Assembly (NCBI GenBank): GCA_002633005.1
Contig: NMRA01000067.1
Coordinates: 729,880-765,225, forward strand
Source: Phoronis australis
Taxonomy: Eukaryota > Phoronida > Phoronidae
Length of the DNA stretch: 35,346 nucleotides
Direction of reading: 5' to 3'
Below the pieces are notes generated by a model. The model was not told the DNA's origin and made no database searches. It worked only from the letters and a program-made list of their open reading frames with translations. A program made the translations under genes and the position numbers. Position 1 is the first letter of the stretch. Every line of letters begins with the position of its first letter. This document shows, in pieces, positions 1 through 11,000 of the stretch.

Positions 1-195
1 GAAATCAAGGAAAATACTTGATTTTTAGATGTAAAAACAGAAAAATTTCCTGGGCGGGAGGGGGGCAAACCCCCCTCCCGACCTCCCCCCATTCGGTGCT
101 ATGCGCATCTACAATCGTGGTTCAGTTTGCGCAAATGTTTACAACCGGACAAAATGTTGGCCCCCCCCCCTTGTGATATCCTAGATCCGCCACTG
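1..195 (-). mobile_element. Edge fragment of a TIR-type repeat (GGCGGATC family)
   Basis: The stretch ends on the plus strand with GATCCGCCACTG, preceded by a long C run. Read on the minus strand it begins CAGTGGCGGATCTAGG followed by AAGGGGG-type sequence. The same terminal signature recurs at 12119-12276 and at the right edge of the window (35313 onward). This is the hallmark of an interspersed TIR element; the rest of the copy lies outside the window. The G/C-rich block at 51-90 is an internal inverted repeat. Superfamily is not identifiable. Confidence 0.55.
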
Positions 196-1795
196 TAGCT
201 AGAGATCATGCTCGGTGACTAAAATAACACGTCAAGACAAGTCAACATGGCCTAGTCTCATGCACTGAATAAAAAACTGTCAGCTCCGTCTGGGGGAAGC
301 CTTGAAATCATCTACAATTTGCCCAAGAAAACATCCAAGACTAAAATACAAAGCTCAAGAAGTGTAAACTAAGAATTCGTTGTTGTGATAGATGGCGAGA
401 CAATCGCCGCTTTAATCGGGTTTCTTCACCAGGCACATTTGTTTCTGCCAAAACCCAATCTTGCAATTTTGCATCGTTTTTACATAAGCACCGATTTCGT
501 GGAAAAGTAGATGTCGTGTTTTTTTCCGCTGCTGCTCAGTGCTCGGTCCAGCTTTGATGCATGTCGTGTTTACACTACTTGCAATACTGGGAATTTATGA
601 AACGCAAATTTAGGATGAATTGTAAAATTGTGCGCTTTTTGAACCACCCTGTTTGGTGTGTACGCATTTAGGCTTGTGGGCCTACGTTGTGCCCGTAACC
701 GCATTCAGTCGCATGTCGCTACACCCAGCATTCGAGGAAAACACAAAATTTGAATTAAGACAGGCATAAATACAACAGAAAGTCACAACTTACGGAAGAC
801 ATATTTAATGGAGAACTCACTAGGTGTCGCAAGTGAAGCAACGGACCTTCCATAGAAATGCATTTAGTAAAATGGACACACAGACATTTAAACAGTCGAT
901 TGAAAACAAATAACAGCCACTTTAAAATAAACTTCAAAGTAACAAGAGCCATGAACATGAGCATTTTATAAAAATACAGACAACTGCCATCATAGACCAG
1001 TCCACCAAGATCTCGCAAGGGAGGGCTAGTCGAAGAAAAAATGAGGACTGGCCTCTATTACTCCCTAAATCGTCAGCTTTAAAAAATGGCATTTTGCCAG
1101 CGGAGTCGTCTTTTTGCTCGTGTCCGGAGGGTCCGAGTCCTAAATTTGCCAATGAACGCTCACCGGTTGGGAAGTGCGGCCCAGACGCGAAATTGCTGGC
1201 AACACCTTGAACCCCACTGATTAAACTCACGCTTGCGATTATAACCGAAGTCGCAACTTCAAACTGAAATGAATCAAGCAGACTTGGACACTAAAAATTT
1301 CAGACGCTGAGTTTGCAGCAGAAAAATGGTCATATTGGAGGACAGTCGGGTCGGTTACCAATCGGGTGAGCCAACGGCAGCGGCGTCAAAATTCCACCCA
1401 TTAATCACAACTAGGCCTACTAATCAGATTATCACATCGGAATAGAAGTCTATCAGCTGTAGGACCGACCAAGCATCTTCCCACATGTGATCAAGGCATC
1501 AGTCCATGAGTGTTAATATGAAATTTAGATAGGTAACTCGCTGTATCAAAAGACAAAAGGTTCGAGCCAAAATCATGAACTAATAATAAAGATGGCGTTG
1601 CATGCGATTTAATCAGACAAATAAACAATCGTATGGAGTATATCAACACTTTTACAATTATTCTTGATCCAAACGCTCAGACTTACGAACTGAAACAAGA
1701 AAAAAATGCCACCAGAATGCCGTTTAAAGGGTTAAGTGGACACGTTAACTTCGTAACTCCTCTTGCGATATCGAACGTCATTCATTTTAATCGCA
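196..1795. other. Gene-free region downstream of the zinc-finger gene, including its probable 3'UTR
   Basis: I recognise no gene here. The part nearest 1796 should hold the 3'UTR of the minus-strand zinc-finger gene. A minus-strand ATTAAA (plus TTTAAT at 1608-1613) lies about 185 bases past the stop codon and is a possible poly(A) signal, though weak evidence alone. A 98-codon minus-strand open frame at 934-1230 has no recognisable domain. Confidence 0.4.
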
Positions 1796-4762
1796 TTAAC
1801 TGGTCGCATTTGTCGAATCACCAAGAAAAGGTGTCCTTGGGTTTTGAGACTGCGCTGAAGCATATGCAGGATAGAATTTTTGCCACAGGCTTCCCATATC
1901 AGCTGCACTATCAGATATATCGGAACCACTGGTCTGATTCAACTGAGCGATTTTACTGGCTTGGTCGATAATAGATGTTTGCGGCACCATGGACAGCAGA
2001 GTTTGTAAATCAGTCTTCCCCGAGTCTGAAAACAACTCCTTGCCATTGTCTAAGTTTTCCATTGAGAAAGGTCTCCCATCGTTCTTATGATTCGTGTTCA
2101 TGTGGTGTCGTAAATTTTGTCTGAAGTTACACCTGTAATCGCACAACTCGCACTTGAATTTCTTCACATCCAAATGTCGCCTTCTGTGCTTTCGTACTGT
2201 GGACGGATCAGATGCACAAAAATCACACAAGGGGCATTTATGCGGCTTAAGGTTCAAATGTATGTTAAGATGCGAGGTCAGCTGTTTCTTGGTGGTGGTC
2301 GCGTGTCCACACAAATGGCACATGTGCGCTTTGGGAAGAGGACCGTCAGGTTTCTTGCGGGCAAATTTGATGCCTTTGTGCACGATGTCTATATGCTTAG
2401 CCAAATGACTTGGTCGCTTGAATAGTGCACCGCACTGTTCACAGACTTGATCTCGGTCCTCACTGTGAGCAAATCGATGCTCGTCCAACTGAGACTGTGA
2501 CGTAAAGCCTTTGTCGCAGATTTCACAGCTGAACTTGGCTGTTATTACCCCCGGGTGGACGCTGACAAAATGTCGTTTTATGACGGACCACACACATTTG
2601 CGATGCGGCTTGAAGTTGCACAGGTAACAGGACAGAGAAGTATCTCCATTCTTGTGACAAAGTTCGTGGACACTTCTCTCATTTTCGGAAGAAAGTCGAC
2701 TGTTGCAACCCTTCAAGGAACACACCACCATTTTACGTTTAGTTTTACATGAAGTGTCTACCCTACGAGATTTCAGCACCTCTTGAGATACGGATTCATC
2801 AACACTAAGCTTTTCATCAGACTTATCACTGTCTTCATCGGATTCATTTTCGACAGTCTCATGAACCTCAACTTCATTCTCCCTCCTCAAAGCAACGCAA
2901 GTCTCTCTGTGACCTTCTAACAAGTCCAAAGAGCAGAACTGCACCTCGCATTCCTCACACACTACTGCACCCAACGCGTGCTCATTGAACTCAGATTGAG
3001 TTTCAAATTTACTATGACAAGACTTGCAGGTGAAAAGGTCAAAAGCTTCAGGATGTTCCTGACTAATGTGCTCATGCAGCAGCTCCCATAAGGTAGCCAA
3101 CTTATTTGAGTGATGTTTCTCCGCCACTTCACTGGGAACTTGATAATCACAAAGGTAACATCCTCGAACCTCTGAACTACCATCAGAGTGACATTTCTCA
3201 TGAACGGCCAAGAGTAATTCTGTGGGAAATCTCAAGCGACAGATGAAGCACATGAACGAATGTTCGTTCTCGTCAGAGTCTTTTTCAGATCTCAGCTTCC
3301 TCACCCTGTGAGAGTCTTTGTGTAAATGAATGCTACGTCTCTTCTTTAAAGGCTTTCGCAGGTCATGCTTCCCATATCTAAAACTTAAGGCAGAGGCTGC
3401 AGCTTCCATCGCCGAACGCCTACTTGACCTATCACGGAGGCTACTTCCAGAGTGAGAGCAACGATCGGAAACTTTGACTTTTGTCTTCTCCTTTGGATGT
3501 TTGCGCAAATTTCCAAAATGGTCGATGAACTTTTGCAGCTTGATACTTGAAAAGCCACATTTCTTGCACTTGTAGTTCATGCAAAATGACGTCATCTCAA
3601 TATGGCGCAACAAACTACCATTGGTAATGAGTAACTCAACACCTTCCTCGACCTCAATATTAGGTGATTTGTGGACGCTACTAGAACTAGAAGCATTTTC
3701 TTCATTTTCACAAGGATCAGGTAGTGCTGCAATAACATCTTTAATAACACTGGGCTGTTGAATGCCTAGCAAATCTTCAGTTGAACTGGTATGTTCTTGT
3801 GCATTAGATCCCCCAAAATCACTTTGCACATCCTGGTTTATTGACTCCGAACCAACAACTTGTGCCTCAAACAAATGATCGGCCTGCACAGTATTCACAA
3901 CTGGAGTTTCCTGGAAACCTCCTTCCGACTGCCTATTACTAGTCTCCAACGAATGCTGAAAAACCGCACGGAACGTTGCAGGCAATGCCGATGGCATGTT
4001 AGCTGCTACAATATCCAGAGCCTGCTCGTCGCTCAAGTTGCCCACATCGGGCTGCTTGGCCAGTTTATTCTGGCTGTCACTAACTGACTGCATGTGGTCA
4101 ATTGCTTGTTGATCACTGTTGTCACGGCACCTTGGAATAACTAGAGGGACACTGTCTGTTAAATGACTTTGAGGCAAATAATTCGGGAAACTCTGGAGAG
4201 AAGGCTGCGAAGGAGGAAGTGATGAAGCAGCAGTAGACGATTGCTGAGTAAAGTCCATGTTACTGTTGGGTGTGAAGTTCATTGGGTAGTAGTTTGTCTG
4301 AGTGACACTAGAGTTCTGATAGGGGGAGGGAGAGCTCCTAGGCTGGAGGCCTGCATACTGCGAGTACAAAAGTGAGGCTGCATCTCCGCCAGGCCCAGGA
4401 AACTGGGAAGGATAGACGATGTTCTGCCCACTCAGTCTATGTAAGTCACCACCAGGAGGCAGGTTGAGCGCAGCCTGCAAGTTGCCAGCTAGATTGGAGG
4501 GGTAGAATGATGTACTAAAGTGTGGGTATGGTCTCGGCGTCAGTCCCGATGAAGTGACTGGCTCACTAGATAGATTACGAATAGCATTGAAATCTTGACG
4601 CGTGTTGTGTTGTTCGCTTAGTTCTATAAATGTCCTGTAGAGGTCACTCTGCTCTGATATAAGGTCTTGTGAAGAAGAAGACAATCTCTGGGTGCCTTGC
4701 TGATCATTGCTGTCGAGACGACCAAGATTATGGGATTGGGCAGCTGACTTGAAGCCATCCAT
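1796..4762 (-). CDS. Multi-C2H2 zinc-finger protein, 988 residues, single coding exon
   Basis: A probable nuclear DNA-binding protein. The first ~390 residues are low-complexity, rich in Ser, Gln, Asn, Pro and Tyr, and look disordered. About a dozen C2H2-type fingers follow between roughly residues 398 and 892: early ones are irregular and widely spaced, while the last five form a tighter run (CEIC, CEQC, CHLC, CPLC, CELC pairs with matching His pairs) joined by non-canonical linkers rather than TGEKP. A basic patch near residue 475 (KPLKKRRS) could be a nuclear signal, and an acidic Glu/Asp/Ser stretch lies around 625-660. The start is the ATG at 4762: nine bases upstream is a good splice acceptor (TTTATTTTTCAG), so the longer open frame to 4885 is probably intron. 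I do not recognise the ortholog. It is divergent from SLC37A4, about 3 kb away. Targets are unknown. Confidence 0.9.
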   Translation of the reverse strand: MDGFKSAAQSHNLGRLDSNDQQGTQRLSSSSQDLISEQSDLYRTFIELSEQHNTRQDFNAIRNLSSEPVTSSGLTPRPYPHFSTSFYPSNLAGNLQAALNLPPGGDLHRLSGQNIVYPSQFPGPGGDAASLLYSQYAGLQPRSSPSPYQNSSVTQTNYYPMNFTPNSNMDFTQQSSTAASSLPPSQPSLQSFPNYLPQSHLTDSVPLVIPRCRDNSDQQAIDHMQSVSDSQNKLAKQPDVGNLSDEQALDIVAANMPSALPATFRAVFQHSLETSNRQSEGGFQETPVVNTVQADHLFEAQVVGSESINQDVQSDFGGSNAQEHTSSTEDLLGIQQPSVIKDVIAALPDPCENEENASSSSSVHKSPNIEVEEGVELLITNGSLLRHIEMTSFCMNYKCKKCGFSSIKLQKFIDHFGNLRKHPKEKTKVKVSDRCSHSGSSLRDRSSRRSAMEAAASALSFRYGKHDLRKPLKKRRSIHLHKDSHRVRKLRSEKDSDENEHSFMCFICRLRFPTELLLAVHEKCHSDGSSEVRGCYLCDYQVPSEVAEKHHSNKLATLWELLHEHISQEHPEAFDLFTCKSCHSKFETQSEFNEHALGAVVCEECEVQFCSLDLLEGHRETCVALRRENEVEVHETVENESDEDSDKSDEKLSVDESVSQEVLKSRRVDTSCKTKRKMVVCSLKGCNSRLSSENERSVHELCHKNGDTSLSCYLCNFKPHRKCVWSVIKRHFVSVHPGVITAKFSCEICDKGFTSQSQLDEHRFAHSEDRDQVCEQCGALFKRPSHLAKHIDIVHKGIKFARKKPDGPLPKAHMCHLCGHATTTKKQLTSHLNIHLNLKPHKCPLCDFCASDPSTVRKHRRRHLDVKKFKCELCDYRCNFRQNLRHHMNTNHKNDGRPFSMENLDNGKELFSDSGKTDLQTLLSMVPQTSIIDQASKIAQLNQTSGSDISDSAADMGSLWQKFYPAYASAQSQNPRTPFLGDSTNATS

Positions 4763-4771
4763 TTTCAAGGG
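4763..4771 (-). other. 5'UTR end of the coding exon and splice acceptor of the zinc-finger gene
   Basis: On the minus strand the sequence reads TTTATTTTTCAG, then CCCTTGAAA, then ATG. The pyrimidine tract plus CAG is a strong 3' splice site, so the gene has at least one upstream noncoding exon. Donor candidates on the minus strand lie near 5033 (CAGT followed by GTGAGG) and near 5632 (CAC followed by GTAAAG). I cannot choose between them. Confidence 0.6.
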
Positions 4772-7232
4772 CTGAAAAATAAAGTGCATTGAAAACTTAA
4801 AGAAACAGTACAATAGCATGCTTGTTAATAATGTGTTGTCGTTTTTATATCGATAAGTAATTTTTTTAGTCTTGCACCTGTCCAAATTCCCGTAAATGCC
4901 AATGGCTAATCATGGTCCAGAAACTGTATTCTGTATTAGTTAGACAGTACCAACGTCTTAACTGGAACCAGCAGAGATGGCGGACATCCCATAGGACTGC
5001 CATACGCTTTTCAGCAAATTATGCCTCACACTGCACGACCCAGTCTCTCAATAACTTTTTACACTCGCGACGTTGTGTGACCTGGTCTGACGAGATTAAA
5101 CTACCCAGAGGATAAAACTGAACTGGATGGAGCCATCTCAAACATGCAATATGAACTCAAGGTTTAAATTTATTATTTCCATTATTGCATGAATCTCTCC
5201 TACTTTAATAGTATATTCAATGGTTATTGTTTACAATCCAAGTATTAGTATGTACGTTAATGGAGTCGGATTGTAAACTAAAACCCAGTCAATTTTCAGC
5301 GCATCATTTGTTGTATCAAGTGTCATTCAGACTTCACACTGCCAGGTTTCCTTTCCAACAAGTAAAAACCGTGGACGACGCCGAGAAGAACGAGTTATTG
5401 ATCTATTTTAAATCAAAATACGTCATACCTAACAGTCCCCTCGCTAAATGTCGCAAGTGTAACAGTTTTTGAGAGACTGGGACGCGTTTGCGTAGGCTAC
5501 AGTGACTACAGTGTACACTCCATAGGTTACACGTCACAGAAAGGTCCAGCTTTATAAGGCTGACGATCAAGTCCCCGAATTTCAAAACACATGAAACTGA
5601 AACGTTGTCCCCACTCCCCCTCCTCTCTTTCTTTCTTTACGTGAGTGCATTTAATTTTCAACTCCTGCACTCAACCGAGTGATGTGGAGAACATTTGACC
5701 TATTTACAAACGGCCCCCTGGTGCAGGGTCTCGCGTAGAAAGGGTCTAGTACTTCAGCACATTAACGGCGAATAAGGCAAGAATGATGAGAAAATCGATA
5801 CCTTTCAATTACGCAAAGTAACACACTTTCACATAATTTGATGAAAAGTTGTTTGATAGAGGTAGGACATCAAAATAAAAACGTATTTTTAAAATGTCAG
5901 CTCCCAGCATCGAGGGCAAAGATGTGCAAGGGCAGTAGGAAACTTACTTAAAAGTCACACCAGGTGGCAGCTTCTAGTGGTAGTAAGTGCAGAGGGCAAG
6001 GAGAGTTTTAAAATGCATTTTTTGTGAAGTCTCAGAAAGACAGCGGAGTTTCTGACGGCGACAGGTGATTGAGCCTGTCATTAACAGTACATGTTGATTT
6101 TAATAGAAAAGCTTTTGGACTATTGTGAATGTTAAAACTGGGTGGTTATTGTCTCGAAATTACAGAGGACCAAGATGTTTTCACGACACTGTTGTGCCAG
6201 GTTATTACCTCGACTAAAGGCAAGCTTAGTATGTCCGAGTTGTTCACCAGTGTTTTATGACCACATGATATAATGAAACTTAATTCAAGCCTCGCCAATA
6301 TTAGATCAGCCTTGGGCACATAAGGCTTTTCATCACAAAGCACCAGAGACCACACTACCTTCACCTGTGAGATTCGTTTGTCTGGCTGGGGGTGCTCAAC
6401 AAAGTTCAGAGGGAAAGATAATAATTCGCAGGTTTTTAAACTAGATTATGTATCGCTTATCGAGTCACCATTGGAATTTTTTCATTCATTATTATATCAG
6501 TCACGTGATACTACATGTAGTTTGAAAGCTTCTTTTCCTGGACAGGAAATGACTCCGCAGTTTTTACCACCGATGCCTTCGTATTAGAGATGAACTAGGG
6601 TGGTTTTCAGACAGAAAAGAAAAACAAAAGTACATGTGATAATAAGCAAGTGGAAATCATTTTCGTAGTTTTTAATGAGAATATATGGGAGTCTGACTAT
6701 AAATGTTGGTTCTTTGGCATATGGGTTTAATGGGAGCTTACGGTAAAAATTCTGTTGGGATAGTGAAAAATTAACTATTTTGTTTATGGTTAGAAATGGG
6801 CAATATTGGGGCATTCCAATTTCAAGAATTGTGATCAATGACTTTCATCATGAATGATTCATCTCAATATTACACACTTCGAGGATGCTTGAAAAAGTTG
6901 TATTGACAGCTGTTTGTGAAGATTTTATGAACTGCCAAATCTATTTTCTGACTTATTGCAAATGAGTGCAGTGTGAGAAATTTGAGAAATATGATGAATG
7001 CCAAAATCGACTGTGTTCCAATCTTCGGATTCAAGAAAATTCAATTTCTGCTTGAATTTCCATGTCCAAAATATTAGAGACTGTCCGAACTGGAGATTCA
7101 GCGAAGATGTAATTGTTGTAAAACTATACAATTAAACAGATCACTTTGAAGAAGAGAGACTGTTTTCCAACATCAACTTGTGCTAAATGCTAGGTGATTG
7201 TGTGCAAGTGAAAATGGAGACTTGAGAGGTGT
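4772..7232. other. Region between divergent genes; upstream exon(s) of the zinc-finger gene and a repeat copy
   Basis: No protein gene is supported. The proximal part must contain the first noncoding exon and promoter of the minus-strand zinc-finger gene; a GAGATGGCGGAC sequence near 4973, resembling a YY1 site, is a candidate core-promoter mark. Positions 6790-7060 hold a copy of an interspersed repeat whose inverted partner lies at 9960-10120. The rest shows no recognisable feature. Confidence 0.4.
6790..7060 (-). repeat. Interspersed repeat copy A (inverted relative to 9940-10165)
   Basis: Segments here match the reverse complement of 9940-10165 in the same order. Shared blocks include CCAATTTCAAGAAT, AAATTTGAGAAATATGAT and AAGAAAATTCAATTT, separated by diverged sequence. 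Copies are old. The repeat class is not identified. Confidence 0.6.
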
Positions 7233-7340
7233 ATTCATGGGTTATGTTACAGTTACTCAATAGATGTCACTGTTGTACGCTGAGGCATTCATGTGTTGTG
7301 TTACAGTTACTCAATAGATGGCACTGTTGTCCGCTGAGGC
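7233..7340. repeat. Two tandem 54-bp repeats
   Basis: A unit starting ATTCATG, running through TTACAGTTACTCAATAGATG and ending CGCTGAGGC, occurs at 7233-7286 and again at 7287-7340 with only a few substitutions. It lies about 335 bases upstream of the putative SLC37A4 TATA-like sequence. Confidence 0.9.
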
Positions 7341-7675
7341 ATTGCAGTAATGATAGACCACAGAATGCAATATGGTTTGTTTTATCCATCTGCAACAGGA
7401 GAAATCAGAAAATAATCAACTTTCATGTTATTCTCTAAGAGTGTTTTGATGGCGTGCTGTTACATTAGAAATGAAATTACCTTTAACCAGGCTCAATCTC
7501 TAAACCTGCTCCCGGTTTCCTTTTTCTTATTGTATTTATGCCCTGTTTATTCTAATGACATGTTGGTGGTGTGAGGGAGCTGAAACATAAAGTTAATAAA
7601 TGTACTAAGACTGTTTGATTAATTCTTGGGTCTAATTGATGAGGGTTGCGGTTGTCCTGACTACCAGCACTGCTG

Positions 7676-7685
7676 TATATATTAA
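7676..7685 (+). promoter_or_regulatory. Possible TATA box of SLC37A4
   Basis: TATATATTAA lies about 80 bases upstream of a strong splice donor (CAG followed by GTAAGT at 7767). A transcription start about 30 bases downstream would give a first noncoding exon of about 55 bases ending at 7766. This rests on motif and spacing only. Confidence 0.3.
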
Positions 7686-7709
7686 AGATGGTGCTGGTTG
7701 GCTGGCCAT

Positions 7710-7766
7710 ATCTTATTTAAAAGCCACGCCATCAGTTATTCTGAATTAGAAATATTGTTTCCACAG
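7710..7766 (+). other. Putative first noncoding exon of SLC37A4
   Basis: The 3' end is defined by a consensus donor, CCACAG followed by GTAAGT. It pairs with the acceptor TTTTTTTGCTTACAG ending at 7867, implying a 101-base 5'UTR intron (7767-7867). The 5' end is only a guess from the TATA-like motif. Confidence 0.45.
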
Positions 7767-7867
7767 GTAAGTATTCAATTGTCTTGTATAGGAAATGCAT
7801 ACACAGTTACACCTACGATGATGAATACACGGATCGTTAAGTACAAACTGTATTTTTTTGCTTACAG

Positions 7868-7931
7868 GGCTTTGACAATGAGGTGACAGTTACTCATGGT
7901 CTAGTGATCACCGTACTCTCATTCTTTTGCT
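7868..7931 (+). promoter_or_regulatory. 5'UTR of SLC37A4 with two two-codon upstream ORFs
   Basis: Between the acceptor at 7867 and the main ATG at 7932 there are two upstream starts, each closed after one further codon: ATG-AGG-TGA (7878-7886) and ATG-GTC-TAG (7896-7904). An in-frame TGA at 7905-7907 precedes the main ATG, which fixes 7932 as the first in-frame start. Minimal upstream ORFs commonly reduce or condition translation of the main frame; that role here is inference. Confidence 0.55.
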
Positions 7932-8079
7932 ATGGATACTCGGCGCCTGTACCGTCGTCAAGTTGCAATATTCGCTTGCCTCTACCTGGGCTATGCTATC
8001 TATGTACTCAACAGGAAAATGTTCTCGTATGTGATTCCTGTTGTCATGAAGGATTTGGACTTATCAAAAGGAGATCTTG
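7932..8079 (+). CDS. SLC37A4: SLC37A4 coding exon 1
   Basis: Residues 1-49 plus the first base of Gly50. Begins MDTRRLYRRQ, then the first membrane segment, then LNRKMFSYVIP, holding Arg28 of the NRK motif. The donor GTATGA follows (phase 1). Confidence 0.93.
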
Positions 8080-11000
8080 GTATGAATTGAGTTCTTGTTT
8101 ACCGGCCCTTTTATCCATCTGGCAGTATTCATGGCAGATGATCAGTTTCAGTTCGGTCCTTCCTGCGGACTCCGTACTTGTTCTTTTTCCAGGAAATGAG
8201 CGGTTTTTATTTCAACTACATAAAATGCCGCCGTGGCAACATTTTATAGTCAAAGTCAACTTCGACAGTACACCGAGGAATTGTTGATTTTCACAGTTTC
8301 TACTCAGACCACTTTAATTCTTATTCATATTGATCTCTGCATCCACATATCTCAGCACTAGGTCTTAGGACAAGTTGCTCTTCATCAGTTGAACGTTCAA
8401 TAATGGCCCATCCACTAGTATCAGGGTGATAGCTGATAAGCAACATCTCCCTTCCCATGTGTCATACAGGAAAAAGTGCCTGCATTACAAATACCCCTCC
8501 CTTCAGTTTCAACTCTAAATGAACTAATCAGTTTCCAAGATCAGATAACAACCCCTTCTGAGGTCTTTTATTAGAGCTCACAAGTCATAAGCCAATTACC
8601 TGGTCCCTTAGTCAACAGAACAGAAATGATGACATTGATTTTGGCTAATTTCAAGGGGAGACAATTCCAGCTTTTCACAGTGAATTCAATTTCTGATGTC
8701 AAGCAGGTTGTCACATTACTACTTATATTGTTTAATTTATTTCAGACAGTATTTTTTTGGCTTGAAATCATCTTAATGTGGTAATTGTCATTCCACATAA
8801 AAGGAAGTTACATCAATATTCCCAATATCAAAGGATACTGTCTTCTGTGATCTGTGCTAACCTATTGATAAACTACACAGGCCCCAGGCCTCTCATGCCT
8901 CAGTGCAGGCCAAGTCTCTGGAATATGCACAGCTGGAAAGTCATGATAATTGAACTGGGCATTAGTTGATTAGAGCAATCTGCACTATCTCTGTGTCACA
9001 CTGGTTTCAATTTGTGCTAGTTGATCACATGTCTACATGGTCACTTGTTCCTGTTGACTGTGATCAGCTGCCTACCTGAGCACAACTTTCTCGTCATAGC
9101 TGTTTTTGACTAATATCTTGATACCAGATAATTAAATTATGTAGCAAGGGAAAAGGGTCTCCTGTCAAATGATTGAAATAGGAAAATGTTTTTGTTCTTT
9201 TATGAAATCTCCCCATAACAATGGACTCCATATGGACATTCAAAATAGCCAGATGGTCAAGTTTTATAGGTGTTCGATGTGCCTAAGCTGAGTGTTACAC
9301 AACTGGCAGACTGTATGATAATCTTCATGGATTCAGGCATGGCCTGACCTCAGATAGATCTCTGAGGCTTGACCCAGGACTCAGTCCCCTCTTGCCTTGC
9401 TCACAGATGACTTAAAACATGTACATAGGTCAATTTGCCCACACAGCCTGAAAAGTAAAGGACATATGGTTCACGTTGCATTGCTTCGCTTATTTCGCAA
9501 TAATGATAATAAATGCGAAAATTGTCATTGTTTTCTATTGTCCAACTTTTGATTATCTTGATAACTTTGGCCACATGCTTTTTATTACATCTCTACTGTA
9601 CAAATGAAATTTTAATTTTGCTTGAGAAATTTTGCCAAAATGAAATTTCTCGTGTCCACCATATTGTGAACTATATGGACGGAGGAATTTCTGCATAATC
9701 GCTGTCTTTTTTTCACGCGAGTTATTTCATCTGCTCATGCTGTAGCTAAAGCCCAACAATGGCTATACACACAGCTGGAACCTTTATTTTCATAATTCCT
9801 TAGACCCCGTAGCCGAGATTGCTGAGTTTGTTGTTTTGGTCACAGGCATTGGTTTTGATCAAGAAGGCTGTGGTAGAACAGAAGGCTATATGCATGTTAT
9901 TGCTATGGCTGGTCAAAGTAAAGGTGACTCCAATTTTGATCAATCTGTAGAATTTGGGACAGCAAAAATTGAATTTTCTTCATTGTGAAATTTGAGACAA
10001 GGCCAATTTTGGTATTTATCATATTTCTCAAATTTCGGACAAAGTATTTTCACTTTACGGAGTGGGGTACTCTTGTTGCCTTTCCAGTGATTCTTGAAAT
10101 TGGGATGACCAATATTACCTATTTCTGGAAATTGGGACAAACTCTGTCCCAAATTGGAGAATTTTTGCCTGTGTGACTGTACAATTGCATTGCGTCTGTT
10201 AGTTAAACAACCCAAAATATTCCTCATTTGGCAAATCCAATGTTTTTGTTTGTTCAATGTTGAAAAGTCGCCATTTCCTGCTCTGCATCCACACAGGATA
10301 CACAGCTGGGACAAGTTAGCACTCCCATATGTTAAACCACATATTTTAGAGGGATGTGTAAATTAAATAGTTTTGCTTGCTGCACCTTTGAAATTGCTGG
10401 GTGCAGCAACCTCAGCTAACCCACATCATAATGTGCCGATTGTTTATCTTATGGTAATGAGCATGTTTATATGTTTTGTTGCAGGTCTGATAAGCAGTTC
10501 ACAAACACTGGCCTATGCAATAGCCAAGTTTGCACTGGGTGTTCTCTCTGATAAGTTCAGCTCAAGAGTTCTCTTCATTATGGGATTGGTCTTAACAGGG
10601 CTGGTCACTCTTATCACATCATGTAAGAACACACTTCTTCCTTCACTTGACTTGATTATGTTGCCTTTCTGAGAACAAAGAGTTAACTTGATCCATACTG
10701 ATGACAAAGAATTAGTCAGAAGACCTATTGTGTGAATTAAACTTCCTAGTAGGCATTTGGTACACCCAGGAGGAATGTATATATACTGTAGATATATTGT
10801 TAAAATTAGACCCTAATTTTGATTTGTTTATAATATATACATATACACATACATATTCATATGCATATGCATACACATATTCATATGCATATGCATATAC
10901 ATATACATATAAATATATGTATTTGCAGATGACAGCTTGAATATTTTTCTATAAAGCAGCTATGGAACCTCTGTTCTGTCGAGGGAAAGAGCTCTTGATT

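Noticed and set aside
934-1230. 98-codon minus-strand open frame
   Set aside because: No recognisable domain and no clear splice sites; it may be chance or 3' flanking sequence.
4763-4885. N-terminal extension of the zinc-finger frame starting MDRCKTKK
   Set aside because: A strong splice acceptor lies nine bases before the ATG at 4762, and the extra residues are intron-like and hydrophobic without a domain.
7883-8287. 134-codon plus-strand frame over SLC37A4 exon 1
   Set aside because: It is the wrong frame over the real exon and runs through the splice donor into the intron.
9940-10314. 124-codon minus-strand frame
   Set aside because: It coincides with an interspersed repeat with periodic sub-motifs; the frame is a by-product.
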